Numbered from the stretch's first letter, positions 27,569-38,395 are shown. The stretch is 64,000 nt of DNA from Mesostigma viride (GCA_009746045.1 RPFO01000175.1:417501-481500), one strand, 5' to 3'. Notes: generated from the sequence alone by a model not told the origin. Translations and numbers: made by a program.

Positions 27569-30061
27569 GCCTGTCAGCCGGGGGTAACCTGGACAGGTCC
27601 TTAGATAGTACCCCAGATAAAAATTTTTGCCTGCCTGTTTTTATAACCTCTGTAGGAGCTGAATCTTCCCTACCACTACGTGTGCGTCCTCTTATGTTCT
27701 TGAATGGTGGTTTAACCGTTCCCCATACTGTTGTAGACCCTTTCTTGCATGCTGATGAACTTTGAATGTCTCTGTGTTGGTAGATAGCGGTGCGGCTAGC
27801 TCCTTTGTGAGCGAGGCCCTAGTTAGGCGTTTAGGACTAGTCCCTACCCCTCACACCAAACCTGTCACTGTTCATTATGCTGATGGTCGCACCAGTCATT
27901 CCCCGGGTACGGTGTCCCTTCCCCTGGTCATACAAGGACGTACTGTCAACCTGACGGCCACTATAGGCCCTATCACTACCGCTGATGTATTACTAGGATT
28001 AGATTGGCACCAGGATAATAAGATTACTATTAATTATGATACCATGGTCATTTGGTTTCCAGATAGCTCTTACTGGGTACCGGAACGTCATTATAGATTG
28101 GAAAATTTATCCTTGGTAGATATTACTCCTCCTACACCTGTTGATCCTCCTGTAAGACCTATACCTGAAGTATTAATGTCCAATGATGAGTTGCGTTCTG
28201 AATTAAAGGAATATGGATATTTATTATGTATGTTCCTTCAGTTAGAAGTACAGGAGATACCTATCACTAATAATAGTGTGGATATAGATATAAACACAGT
28301 GGATACAATAGGAGTGGGATTTACTGAAAATGAAATAGTAAGATACATGGCTGTGATAGATTCCTCAAAAGTTTTTGAAGAAAAGACTCCTTCTTATCCT
28401 CCTCCTCGTTCTGTTTTACACCGTGTAGTTATCAAGGACGGTGCAGTTCCTACGCACTCTCCGATGTATAGAATGGGCCCTACCGAGTTAAAGGAACTAA
28501 AACAGATTTTAGTGTCACTATTAGAAGCAGGATTGATAGAGCCTAGTAACTCTCCCTACTCAGCTGGTGTCCTGTTAGTTCCTAAGCCAAATGGCAAGTT
28601 TCGCCTAGTTACTGATTATAGGAAGTTGAATGATATTACTGTGAAGTCTAAATACCCTCTACCTCGTATTGATGATATATTTAATAAGGTTAAAGGTTCC
28701 ACTTGTTTCACAGTACTGGATTGTGCGGATGGTTTTTGGCAGTTGCGGATAGCTCCTGAGGATTGCCATAAAACCGCCTTTGCTACCCCTTTTGGTCATT
28801 ACCAGTTTAGAGTAGCGGCTATGGGACTCTGTAACTCGCCTGCCTCTTTTCAAATGTTAATGAATGAAGTGCTTAGACCTGTTATGGGAAATTCTCACCT
28901 TCCTCAGGTGTCCTCTGATTTAAAGGATCCTTCCTTCTCCTCTGTTTCTTTATCTGAGCATGACCGTTCTTGTGCTCAAGCTTACTTAGATGATATTCTT
29001 ATTTACTCTCCTGATTTTGAAACGCACCTACGTGATTTAAAGAAAGTATTAGAAATAATGGCTGAAAATTCTTTGTGGGCGCGCCGTGCTAAAGTTCGTT
29101 CGGGTAGGAGTGTCCCATTTTTAGGGCACGTTCTGTCAGATGCCGGGGTCGCTACCGACCCGGATAAAACTAAGTCAATTCAGGAATGGCCTACCCTACC
29201 GACGTTAAAGGTGTACGTAGTTTTCTAGGAATTGCTTCTTACTATAGGCGTTTTATCCCGCGTTTCGCAACTATAGCAGCCCCTATTAATCATTTATTAA
29301 AGAAGGATATCCCCTTTGTTTGGAGTAGTGAATGTCAGTCGGCTTTTCAGTGTCTAAAATCCCTACTCCTTTCCCCTCCTGTACTCATCCTACCGGATAC
29401 TACTAAACCCTTTGTTGTAGCTACAGATGCTAGTAAGGTAGCTATAGGGGGCGTCCTTCTCCAGGATCAGGGTCAGGGCTTACAGCCAATTGAGTATATC
29501 TCTAGGACAATGCTCCCTGCGGAGCGTAACTATCCCGTACACCAGCAGGAACTCTTAGCGGTGGTGTATTGTTGCCACGCGTGGCAGCACTTTCTTAAAG
29601 GTGCTCAATTTGATGTCTGCCTGAATGAACCCTGTGAGCTAGATCCTTATAGATTAGTTATCCAAACGGATCACCGTCCCCTTACCCATCTTCTCTCCCA
29701 ACCCAACCTTACCCCTCGGCAAGCGCGCTGGATGGAATTTTTAGCACAGTTTTCCCCTTTTAAACTTCAGTATGTTAAGGGTGTAGATAACATAGTACCA
29801 GATGCACTCTCTCGTCGTGCAGATTACTCCTTTTTCGAGGACCTTGATGTTCTCAATACTACTCTAGTTCCTACTACTATGGGTGTAACCCCTTATGGTG
29901 AACTACCTGATGATGAATCCTATGCCTACCTCTTTCATACAGCTGTTCGCATGCCTGATCTCCTTTCTCACGTAGGACTCTCTCTCCCGTGTGAGGCCCT
30001 TCCCGTGGCCTCGGTGGGGGGGAGGGGAAAAATAAAATTTCTATACCGCTTAGCCATATAG
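27556..30061 (+). pseudogene. chromovirus A protease-RT-RNase H, two frameshifts
   Basis: Same protein as the intact copy B frame: protease VLVDSGAASSFVS, RT with LDCADGFWQ and AYLDDILIYS, RNase H with VATDASKVAIGG and DNIVPDALSRR. Copy A lost one base near 27761 (ACTTTGA against ACTCTTGA in B) and one near 29194 (CTACCCTACC against CTACTCCTACC). Upstream of 27761 the frame is open back to the G-tract with no ATG, as expected for a product made by frameshifting from gag. Ends at TAG 30059-30061, shortly after a second G-tract. Confidence 0.9.
30016..30032 (+). promoter_or_regulatory. second G-tract at the RNase H/integrase boundary
   Basis: Seven G, A, four G, five A; phase GTG GGG GGG AGG GGA AAA ATA. 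The heptamer G-GGG-GGG again permits a -1 slip, and the -1 frame is open through the integrase. Identical in copy B (46189-46205). Likewise similar to the 3' polypurine tract, so an internal plus-strand primer is an alternative role. Confidence 0.5.
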
Positions 30062-31698
30062 CGACTAGGTCAGGAAAGTCTTATGAAAACATAGTCCCTC
30101 TAGGACCTCCCCTTCTCTTTGGCAAGGCGGTAGGAGATCTCTTTAAACCTGTTCTGGATACCTCTGTAGCGATGCCTACCTCTGATCTTGAACGTCTTAT
30201 TAGTAGATTTACGGCCACTGAGCCGGAAGCATTAGCTGCCATTGCTGCACATCCCCAACAATTAGGCAAGCACCCTTGTAAATTTGTAGGTGGGTTTTTA
30301 TATGTGCAGATAGCAGATTCTCCCCCTCAATGGCGCCTGTATGTCCCTCCTATCTGTCGCTCCTCCTTGCTCTTTGAGTTGCATGACTTAGCTGCTCATC
30401 AGGGTGGTAAACGGGTACGGGACCTAGTAGCCCGCTCTTATTACTGGCCTTCCCTTTATAAGGATGTAGATGAGTATGTTAGAACTTGTCAATCTTGCCA
30501 GGAGATGAAACCCAATAACGTAGGACAGATAGCAGAACCTAGGACCTTGCCTGACCCCATCATGCCGTGGGATTCTATCATGATGGATTTTGTAGGACCT
30601 TTTAGAAAGAATGATAGGGGCAATGCCCAGATCCTTGTGTTCATAGATCGTTTTACTCGTATGTGCCATCTCGTGCCGTGTCCTTTAGAACTCACAGCAC
30701 GTGATTGCGCACGCCTATACCTCAATAATGTATACAGATATCATGGTTTGAGTAGGCAGTTTATTAGTGATAAGGATAAGTTATTTACCTCAGATTTTTG
30801 GCAGCAGTTTTTCGCTGCCATCGGTACCAAGGTTACCTACGGTACTGCCTACCACTCCTCCTCCTCTCATTTAGTAGAGCGTCTTAATAGGGTAGTGGAA
30901 GAAGCGCTTAGGCACTATGTTAATGGCTCGGGAAGTGATTGGGAGGATTATTTATGTTTGGTAGAGTTCTCCCTCAACAATTGCCCCCAGGCTGCGCATG
31001 GATATACGCCCTTCTTCCTAGATACTGGTAGACAGCCTCTTACCCCTACCTCTCTCTTAGCTAGTCCTCTACGGGACAAGGATGATGTGTCCCGAGATAC
31101 TGTAGAAGGTGTACAGTCCTTACTAGATAGAATGAAAACTGCTCATGACCACGCGATCTCAGGGTACCAAAAAGCTCAGTCTAAGTACCTTGCTAGGTTG
31201 CGTGCCTCCTTAGATAGAAGAGCACCTGAGATAGAAATAGGAGATCTAGTATTAGTAGAAGGCCCCCGTGTTGGCCGTTTTGCTCATAAGTTTGAAGCAG
31301 AACTTAAGGTCAAACTTAGGCCCGCCTTCTTAGGACCCTTCCATGTGTTGTCTAGAGTAGGAAATTTCTTATATAAAGTCGATATCCCTACCTCTTGGCA
31401 GACACATTCAAACACCTTCCATAGAAGCCAGCTGAAACTGTACCACCCTAGTACGTTCGCTGGTAGAGAGCTAGCGCCTGCCCCTTTAGAGCATAACCCT
31501 GACACTGGGGAAGTAGAAGACGAAGTAGAAAGCATCGTGGCCCATAGAGATATCAAAAAGGGCCGCGGTACCCAGCGTCAGTATAAAGTGAAGTGGATGT
31601 ATGCTCGTAGTGAAGTAGATAAGGTCTGGTATACGGAGAGTGAGCTAGATGGGTGTAGTCGCCTGCTGCAGGAATATAAAACCCTGCACAAGCTCTAG
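30022..31698 (+). CDS. chromovirus A integrase with C-terminal chromodomain
   Basis: Numbering from the internal Met at 30172 (508 codons): zinc-binding His71, His76, Cys106, Cys109; catalytic Asp139 (IMMDFVG), Asp200 (FISDKDKLF) and Glu236 (HLVERLNR). The last two are separated by exactly 35 residues, the D,D35E pattern. GPY/F-like GPFHVLSRVGNFLYKV near 390-410. A chromodomain occupies about 447-505: VESIVAHRDIKKG, QYKVKWMYA, KVWYTESEL. It would insert cDNA and tether it to modified histones. The frame is open upstream of 30172 to the G-tract, so it is probably made by -1 frameshifting from the RNase H frame rather than from its own start. Intact in this copy. Confidence 0.9.
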   Translation, partial: EGKNKISIPLSHIATRSGKSYENIVPLGPPLLFGKAVGDLFKPVLDTSVAMPTSDLERLISRFTATEPEALAAIAAHPQQLGKHPCKFVGGFLYVQIADSPPQWRLYVPPICRSSLLFELHDLAAHQGGKRVRDLVARSYYWPSLYKDVDEYVRTCQSCQEMKPNNVGQIAEPRTLPDPIMPWDSIMMDFVGPFRKNDRGNAQILVFIDRFTRMCHLVPCPLELTARDCARLYLNNVYRYHGLSRQFISDKDKLFTSDFWQQFFAAIGTKVTYGTAYHSSSSHLVERLNRVVEEALRHYVNGSGSDWEDYLCLVEFSLNNCPQAAHGYTPFFLDTGRQPLTPTSLLASPLRDKDDVSRDTVEGVQSLLDRMKTAHDHAISGYQKAQSKYLARLRASLDRRAPEIEIGDLVLVEGPRVGRFAHKFEAELKVKLRPAFLGPFHVLSRVGNFLYKVDIPTSWQTHSNTFHRSQLKLYHPSTFAGRELAPAPLEHNPDTGEVEDEVESIVAHRDIKKGRGTQRQYKVKWMYARSEVDKVWYTESELDGCSRLLQEYKTLHKL

Positions 31699-31744
31699 TT
31701 GTAGACCTTCTCCTCTCTTATGTTATGTCTGCTGTCGACGGGTG

Positions 31745-31769
31745 GTTGGTTGTCCCCTCCCCTCCGCAG
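31745..31769 (+). promoter_or_regulatory. splice-acceptor-like tract before ORF3
   Basis: Pyrimidine-rich GTCCCCTCCCCTCCGCAG ends at 31769, five bases before the ORF3 ATG. The same bases precede ORF3 in copy B (ending 47941). It fits expression of ORF3 from a spliced subgenomic RNA, the usual route for envelope-position genes. Prediction only. Confidence 0.4.
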
Positions 31770-31774
31770 CCGTC

Positions 31775-34098
31775 ATGTCAGAGCCTACCCCTCCGGCTGA
31801 GAGCCCGCTGCCGTCCCCGCCCCTACCGGACCCTGAGCTGTACTTCGAGGCCCTTCCGGGCCGCTGGGTGTCACGGTCCAGTTTCCGGGTGGCATCGTGC
31901 AGCCGGCCCTCCAGGCCCAACATGCGAGTTTAGTCAGGGCTGCTCTCTTTGGGGTCACGTGGTACGGTCCCTCCCCTGATGAACCGCACCAGCTTGTTTT
32001 GCACGGGTTCGACGATGCCGGACACTGTCTGTTAGGATGTGGCTCCTGCTGTCCAGCCTTGGGACAGATAGCTGCGGTTCTCCAGTGCCCCCGGGTGTTC
32101 TCCTACCTTTCTACCCCTGTGGGCCGCTCCTGCCTACGGGATGTGTTCCCCTGGCTTCCGGGCGAGGGTGATGCGGAAGTAGATGAGAACCCCTGCGACC
32201 TTCTACGGGCAGTAGAGTTCATGGAGATCGCAGACCAGACAGCGGGCGTAGGATTGGGCGACCCTACTCCTCCGGACGCGCCAGTAGAGGCACAGTACAC
32301 TCCTGAGTATTCGGCCTCCCCTGCGGCGTCCTCCTCTTCAGTGTCGGCGCCTTCCCCTGTCCCGTCTTCACCGAGGTCGGTCCTGCGCGCATCGGTGGAG
32401 CCTACCCCTTTGGGCTCTGGTCGTGAGCCTGATCCTCTTTCGGCGACAGTTTCTGCGATGCAGGCGCAGATCCAGTCCCTGACGGCGGCCTTCGGGGCCT
32501 TCATGGCGGCCCAGGCGCACGCTCCAGCCACGCCAGGTGGGGTGTCTGCTGTAGCTGTGCCCCCTTCCCCTTCGGTCGCCTCGACGTCTACGGGTCCGTC
32601 TGTGCCGCGCGAGCCCTCGGCGGCTGCGGTTTCCTCTGTTGCTGCGGCTCCTACGCCTTCGGCTACCTCTGCGCCTGCTACTGACGTACCTGCGCCTCGG
32701 CGCGAGTCCGCCGTCCCAGCGGCCGCGCCCGTCGCCGTCGCGTCCGAGCCGCCCACCACGTCAGCGCCGCCCTCGCGGGGTTTCTTCAGCGACCCGGGCG
32801 GTCTTCCCAGGCTTTGGGAGGGCGGTCCTCCGCAGAGGATCCCGGTGCCTGACTGGAGCTTAGACGGTAACCAGTCGTATGCCGGATTGCCTGTCCCCAC
32901 GGGCCCTATTTTCAACATGTGGCCTGGTGGTGCTCCGCCCCCAGAGACCGGCGCGCCAGCTGCGGAGGCGGGTCCGTCGCGACCCCCTGCGGCATCGGGT
33001 CCGACGCGGCCCCCTGTTGTACCGGCGCCGTCTGCGTCTGTGCCGGTTCCTACCCCTTCTTCGGCCCCTGTCCCTTCGGCCCCGCGGTCTTTGGCTGCGG
33101 TTGTTCGGTCCAGTGGCTCTGATCCTCGCGCCACCCGCGCTGCTGATTCCCTTCGGGAGTTGTCAGAGGGCGATCGGGATCGGGCCCCTTCTGTGGTGCA
33201 TGCGACTCCGGAGTCGCGCGACACGCCTGTCTTTGGGTACGGTATGTCTGCGCTCGCCTGCCGCCAGTGTGACCTGCCGCGCGCCTCCGCCGAGCTTGCC
33301 ATTTCGCCCATGTCCTACGGGTTCTCCCAGGTGTGTCGGGCGCCGCGGGACCGTGGCCTACCAGTTGAGACTGATCGGCCTCCTTTCGATATGGTTATTT
33401 TAGCTGATCCGGTGTTCCAGGGTGAGATCCTGGTTCGGCGCGTCCTGTATCGCTGGGCTAGGCGCCACAATGACTTGGACACCTACGGCGGGTTCCAGTG
33501 GGCTTACCCTCCGCCTCTGGGCATTATGGCCTCAGATGCCCTTACGGTAGAGTTTCCTGCGGTGCCGGGTGCCACGTACAGCACGGTCCTTCAGCCCATC
33601 CTAGAGTGGGATGCCCGTCGTCCAGCGCCCATCCCGGGCCAGGGTTTGGACTCTCGTGGTCATCCTCCTCCCCGGGCTAGCGACTACCTCGAGACGTTCG
33701 GGTCGCGACAGTGTGCCCGTCGGTGGCGCTCCCGTGAGATTCGGCATATCCGGTTGTGGCCGTCCAACGTGGAGCCCCTGGTAGATCTGTTTTTCCCGAC
33801 GGGTATGCGCCCTCGGATCCGGTACCATCGCCTGCTCCTGCGGGCTCTCTGCCTGATCGCGGTAGAGCCTTTCCTACGCCTCTTTGCCTGTGGTTTCCTG
33901 GACTGGGCCCGGGGCCAGGTCGTTCTTACGCAGCATAGGTATTACTGGGCCTTCCTGGGTCTTTTTCCTGACGGCGTGTGGGCCGATGTTTTCCTCACTG
34001 TAGATAGGCACGACAATGCTGAGGATGTGTCTCACTACCAGGCGTACCTGGATGTCCTGCTGGCCTCCCGTGGTACTTACCAGACGGATGGCCATTAG
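31775..34098 (+). pseudogene. chromovirus A ORF3, large unknown protein in the envelope position
   Basis: About 774 codons once a single missing base near 31886 is allowed for. The first 37 codons open MSEPTPPAESPLPSPPLPDP; the rest is one uninterrupted frame to 34098. N-terminal conserved region (to about residue 165) with a Cys cluster (GHCLLGCGSCCPALG, LQCPRVFSYL, RSCLRDVFPWL). Then Ser/Pro/Ala-rich sequence with a possible short coiled coil (ATVSAMQAQIQSLTAAFGAF). Then a C-terminal region of about 350 residues rich in Arg/Trp/Tyr (GYGMSALACRQCDLP; HNDLDTYGGFQWAYPPP; GFLDWARGQVVLTQHRYYW). No signal peptide, no transmembrane anchor, no furin-type site, so not an obvious envelope. Third codon positions are much richer in G/C than in gag-pol. 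I do not recognise the family; a captured host gene or a rapidly evolving element gene are both possible. Confidence 0.7.
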
Positions 34099-34468
34099 AT
34101 AGAGGGCCTTAGGCCCGACCTGAGGGTGTTGTCCCTCCGGTATATAGAGTCGCCCTCACGTTCTGGCCAGTTGACTGGTCGTTCTTGGTCCTTGGTACTG
34201 ATTTGTTTACTCTGTGTGTCCTGCCCAGTGCCGTTCCCCCCGGCAAGGACTTTGTTCCAGGCAGTTAGGGGAACCTACCACCAGGCTTGGTGCTGGCTAA
34301 CCCTACACCTCCCGGCGTGGTGGTGGAGACCGAGTTAATACGTTGGTGCCTTGTATCTTGGATGGTCTGCCGATTGTGTTGGTGTGTGCTGGGTGCATTA
34401 GGTTTCCTACCCCTTGTTTTCCTCCCTGTGCGTAGGGAGAGGGCTCCCTACCTTTGTGGGGGGGGAGG
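34099..34468 (+). other. chromovirus A 3' untranslated region and polypurine tract
   Basis: No frame of note. It ends with the polypurine tract of eight G, A, G, G (34458-34468) directly before the 3' LTR TG. Copy B has seven G, A, G, G at 49371-49380. Confidence 0.8.
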
Positions 34469-35011
34469 TGTTACGTCGCGCAACAATTCGTTGTAGTTAC
34501 GGACGTAAATTAGGTCTTTTGCCTCGGTTGTCCCTAGGTTTACGTGTAGTTCCTACCGGGACACTATTGTTCTCGTAACAGTACTGTGGTACATTGGGTG
34601 CCTTTGGGCGCCGCGCCGCGTACTTTACTAGTGGTCCTGATCCTTTGGTAGAATGTAGTGGACCAGCGTGCATCTGTAGGCGAGGGCCATGTCGGCCCGA
34701 GCGTGTTGGACCGTTGGTGACCATTTATGCACGTTCTACCCCTCGTGTGTGCACTCGGCGTGTGTTAAATGAATTAACACATATAGGCTTGGGTCACGGC
34801 AGTGTAGTTGTGTTTCCTTCCTCTATTCCTGGAGTAAACGGGTTGTGTAAATGGCTTATGGCGTATTATAGTAACACTTACGTTAATGCATTGAGATCAG
34901 CTCCGTCTCGTTCGTCTTTCGCTAGGGGTTTAACTAGAGGCGGCTTGACTAGTTTAGGTAGCATCAGGCCAGGTAGAGGTAGAGGTAGCGGTAGATACCC
35001 GAGGCGTAACA
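34469..35011 (+). repeat. chromovirus A 3' LTR
   Basis: 543 bp; opens TGTTACGTCGCGCAACA, one base different from the 5' LTR palindrome, and ends CGTAACA followed by the duplicated AGCCA. Confidence 0.95.
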
Positions 35012-35016
35012 AGCCA

Positions 35017-35139
35017 ATGTAGATAGATTAGACCGGTAGGAATGTTTGCACCCATCCATCCATCCATCGGGGTTAATGCTCCATGACTCCCCAACGGGAG
35101 CACGAGTCTAATTAATTAATTAATTAATTAATTAATATT
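35017..35139 (+). mobile_element. RTE-like LINE copy a, 3' tail (continued after chromovirus A)
   Basis: Continues the LINE 3' UTR after the insertion: ATGTAGATAGATTAGACCGG, three CCAT units, GGGGTTAATGCTCC hairpin closed by GGGAGCACGAG, then a tail of repeated AATT/TTAA. Copy b carries the same sequence unbroken at 36128-36254, which shows the empty site. Confidence 0.9.
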
Positions 35140-36254
35140 CCGCATCGTGGGCAGGGAACCAGGAGTGCAGGTTGCTAACAAATTCTGGCATGGCGGTGCG
35201 GACACGGAGATTCGGCTGGCAGACATCATCTACGCAGACGACACCACCCTCTTCGAGGACACTGAGCATGTGCAGACATGGCTTGACTGCCTGGCTATCG
35301 AGGCCCGTGCAGTGGGGCTTGAGGTCAGCAAGAAGACAGAGGCCTTGGCGGTTGGGCTCACCAACCCACCGCCGCCCCTCTTTCTCCTAGACGGCTCTCG
35401 AGTCCTGTATCGGGACCGCGTTAAGCTGCTGGGCAGCCTGCTCCCCAGCTGCGAGGTTGATGTGGACCATCGCATCTCCCTCGCCTGGCACGCTTTACGC
35501 CAGTACCGGGCCCTGTGGCGCAAGCCCCTGGGCAAGATCGAGAAACAGGACCTGTTCAAGGTCCTTGTCCTTCCTGTTCTCACGTATGGAGCCGAGACGT
35601 GGACCCTCACCGCCGACCTGGCCCGCAAGCTGGACGGCGCGGTCACCAGCATGCTGCGATCCATTTTCCGAGTAGGATATGCTGCTCATGTCCGCAATGA
35701 GGACCTGTACCAGGGCATGCCCTATATCACCAGCACCATTAAGCAACGCCGCCTGCAGCTAGTAGGGCACCTAGCTCGCACCAACCAGGTAGACACCTCA
35801 CATGGCCCCCCCGCAGGACTGCGACCAGCCCAGCCGGGCCGGCACCTCCTGACGTGGGCTGGGCCCAGTGATGTTCGACGCCGCAAGGCCCGCACCTTCA
35901 ATGAACAGCTAGTAGAGGACATGGGGGGCCTAGGCCTCTCCGTGATTTGGAAGAAGATGATGGACAAGGCCAAGTGGGCCCAGGTCATAGAGGATAACGA
36001 GCCCCCCCCAGTGGGGAAGCGCCCGCGTGTGCAATCTCGTGGGAGGCACGCCAGATAGCCCCCTAGGGCAGCGTGCGGCTGCCTAGATAGATGTTGTAGT
36101 TAGCATGTTGTTAGATAGATGTAGTATGTAGCCGATGTAGATAGACTAGACCGGTAGGACTGTTTGCACCCATCCATCCATCCATCCATCCATCGGGGTT
36201 AATGCTCTGTGACTCCCCAACGGGAGCACGAGTCTAATTAATTAATTAATTAAT
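35140..36254 (+). mobile_element. RTE-like LINE copy b, 5'-truncated
   Basis: Starts abruptly inside the RT gene (CCGCATCGTGGGCAGG) right at the AATT tail of copy a, and ends with its own CCAT units, hairpin and AATT tail, which abut the interior of a TTAA element. By eye over 97 percent identical to copy a. Confidence 0.9.
35147..36058 (+). CDS. LINE copy b, RT C-terminal two-thirds (open)
   Basis: 303 codons open to a normal stop. The start at 35147 is only the truncation point: the upstream RT motifs A and B are absent, so no active enzyme can come from it. Contains IIYADDTTLF, KLLGSLLPSCEVD, LPVLTYGAETWTLT, and the natural C-terminus VIWKKMMDKAKWAQVIED followed by a basic tail (KRPRVQSRGRHAR). 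It shows what the C-terminus of copies a and c looked like before their frameshifts. Confidence 0.85.
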   Translation: MGREPGVQVANKFWHGGADTEIRLADIIYADDTTLFEDTEHVQTWLDCLAIEARAVGLEVSKKTEALAVGLTNPPPPLFLLDGSRVLYRDRVKLLGSLLPSCEVDVDHRISLAWHALRQYRALWRKPLGKIEKQDLFKVLVLPVLTYGAETWTLTADLARKLDGAVTSMLRSIFRVGYAAHVRNEDLYQGMPYITSTIKQRRLQLVGHLARTNQVDTSHGPPAGLRPAQPGRHLLTWAGPSDVRRRKARTFNEQLVEDMGGLGLSVIWKKMMDKAKWAQVIEDNEPPPVGKRPRVQSRGRHAR

Positions 36255-37989
36255 ACGCCAACATTGCGCTATAAATAGAAAAAGACGCTAATTAGGGCTG
36301 GGTATGCCCCAGCCAATGCACACATTTGTTGGCAACCAAAAATCAACCATTTGTAGTTCCCTGAGTGTGTAGCTTGATGAGCTATTTACATACTGGAAAT
36401 GGCAAAACCTTGAACAGTTATTAATTTTCCCGCAAAACAGGTCTTTTTTTACCGGACATTGGGAATAAACATATCATAAACACTTCAGATAAGGCCACAA
36501 AATCAAGCGAAAATCCGGCTAACAGGGGGACAGCAGTGGTCCAAGTCCCAGGTCATTCCGACAAGTCTAGCTCAAGTTATAAGGTTTTGCGTGCTAAAAC
36601 CTGAACATACGCTAAATGAGGTTTTTCTGTGTATAAGGCCACCTAGACATCATGTTTTCCATCCAAGAAGCCAAAAAACATGCCCAACTCGATCACACAA
36701 CATAAGAAAAGGCTAGGCACCTCATCTGCCCTCCCCTGCCCCCAGCATGGCCAGCCTTGCCAGCGTGCGCATAGCAACACCATCGCTAGGCATACACGCA
36801 CCAAGAGAGCATACACGAAGCTCAGCCCAAGGTTACCATGTAAATTTATGCCAAGAACTCAGCAAGTATACGTGTAAAAACCTTAGAAAGACTGCCCAAG
36901 CACTAGAGGCAACTGCAGCCTGCAAACTTGGCAGCAAATCATACATGTTGTCTGCCAAGCATTCACATCCTATCCAGCTTGCCTTGCTGCACACATAGCA
37001 GGGAAGTCTTAATGGTTATAGCTCAAGGAAAGCAATGGAAACACCTATCTAATGCAATGCCACTCATGCAGTATGGCCAGCAAAAGAACCACTCTCACCT
37101 TCCTTTCCAATAGGGCAATTTGCTAAGAAGCTGATGCCAGCTTGTTAGCCTCTAGGCACATGCCGGATGTCGTTCTAAAACAGGCGTGTCAGATCCGGCA
37201 CATAACAAAGCGTCTGAGCAAGCTCACGTCCAAAGGATTGTGGAAAACAAATGTCAACACATTACCAACAACTTGACCTCGGCGCATTTAGCATGCCAGC
37301 CACAAACTACACGAAATAGTACGAAATAGCTAGGAATCTGACTATGCAACCGAAAGAAATGGAGCGCTTCCTGCAGGGAAAGTGCCCGAAAAAAAGGCGA
37401 AAGGCCGACGTTAATGCACCTGCCTGCGTGGAAATGTTTCATGCATAAACTGGCACGCAAGCTCGAACAATAAAAGACACCATCCATTGATCAGGCGAAC
37501 AAGGAAGGTGCGCCTTCCGTGAATACGTCGAAGGCGACATGCGCAGGCCTGCGTAGGTTCTTACCTTGAATGCCGGAAATGTAAAAGAAACCGGGAAGCT
37601 TCGGCACAAACTCGACAACACCATTAAGTTAGCTTCATAATCGCTCTTTAGAGCCTACGTTGCCTCACAATAGCTGCCGTAAACCTGCATTAAATTTCAT
37701 GATCCGCAAGAGAAATTATATCCTGGACCCCCGCGCCCGTAGCCGTTCGAGAAATTAGCGATATTGCAAACCGTAAACTTTCCGCCACGAAATGAGGTCA
37801 TCAACTAATCTTCTGCGAAATTCAAGCATTTTTTCTAGCTGTTTACGTGCCATATCGATTAGTATTGCATAAAGGCATGCCGCCATGGCCACTTCCGCGA
37901 GGGTTGAGCGGTCCGGGCACACATTATACACCGTACGGACGGTACCGCGAATTTTTTGGCGCGGAAAATATTCGGCGCGCCACGTCCCC
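36255..37989. mobile_element. TTAA-target DNA element, copy 2 (left end missing)
   Basis: Right end CCCC followed by TTAA (37990-37993). The inner sequence (GAATTTTTTGGCGCGGAAAA, GTGGCCATGGCGGCATGCC on the minus strand) matches the GCGCC-rich ends of copies 1 and 3. The left side begins inside the element (TAGAAAAAGACGCTA matches 56666) directly at the LINE b tail. No transposase recognised; scattered frames under 100 codons only. Confidence 0.7.
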
Positions 37990-38395
37990 TTAAGCCGTTA
38001 CGTTACCATAACTTGGGACCCCCAGCCCTGCTGAAGGACTTCAGGGTGTCTTTTGATAGCTCTCGACAAGGCCGATCGAATTGCACTAAAGAATTCACCA
38101 TCAAAGTCGTATTTCGGGTCGGAACTTGGATGCAAGTCCTCAAACCGGCTGTGGGCAGGTGAAGCACCCCACCGTGCTAGCCAAAACTTGGCCGGGTGTG
38201 CTGCATAGGGCATGCGCGTTCTATGCGCGGTAATCGTGGCTATTTACTCTCTAGCCTCGTCTTCCCTAGCATCCGGACTCAAACAGTAATCCCGTCCATG
38301 GCCACTGTCACCAGGACTGACTGGTCTAATAACGGTGAACGGTTTGCACGTGAATGCCAACAACGTTGCTGATCCCGGCGAAATATGTCGCCATG

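Larger units (their letters stand above)
24242..35011 (+). mobile_element. Ty3/gypsy chromovirus copy A (10,770 bp), complete
   Basis: Two 543-bp LTRs, both with TGTTACG...CGTAACA ends, flanked by the 5-bp duplication AGCCA (24237-24241, 35012-35016), in the 3' UTR of a LINE. Order: LTR, ORF0, ORF1, gag, protease-RT-RNase H, integrase with chromodomain, ORF3, polypurine tract, LTR. The LTRs differ at about seven positions by eye, roughly 1.3 percent. gag, pol and ORF3 each carry small indels; ORF1 and integrase-chromodomain are intact. Confidence 0.95.

Noticed and set aside
32103-33311. 402-codon minus-strand frame opposite ORF3
   Set aside because: Shadow of a GC-rich coding region; ORF3 on the plus strand is longer, lies in the element's orientation and is conserved with copy B.
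31775-34098. ORF3 as a retroviral envelope glycoprotein
   Set aside because: Position fits, but there is no signal peptide, transmembrane anchor or cleavage motif, and much of the middle is Ser/Pro/Ala-rich.
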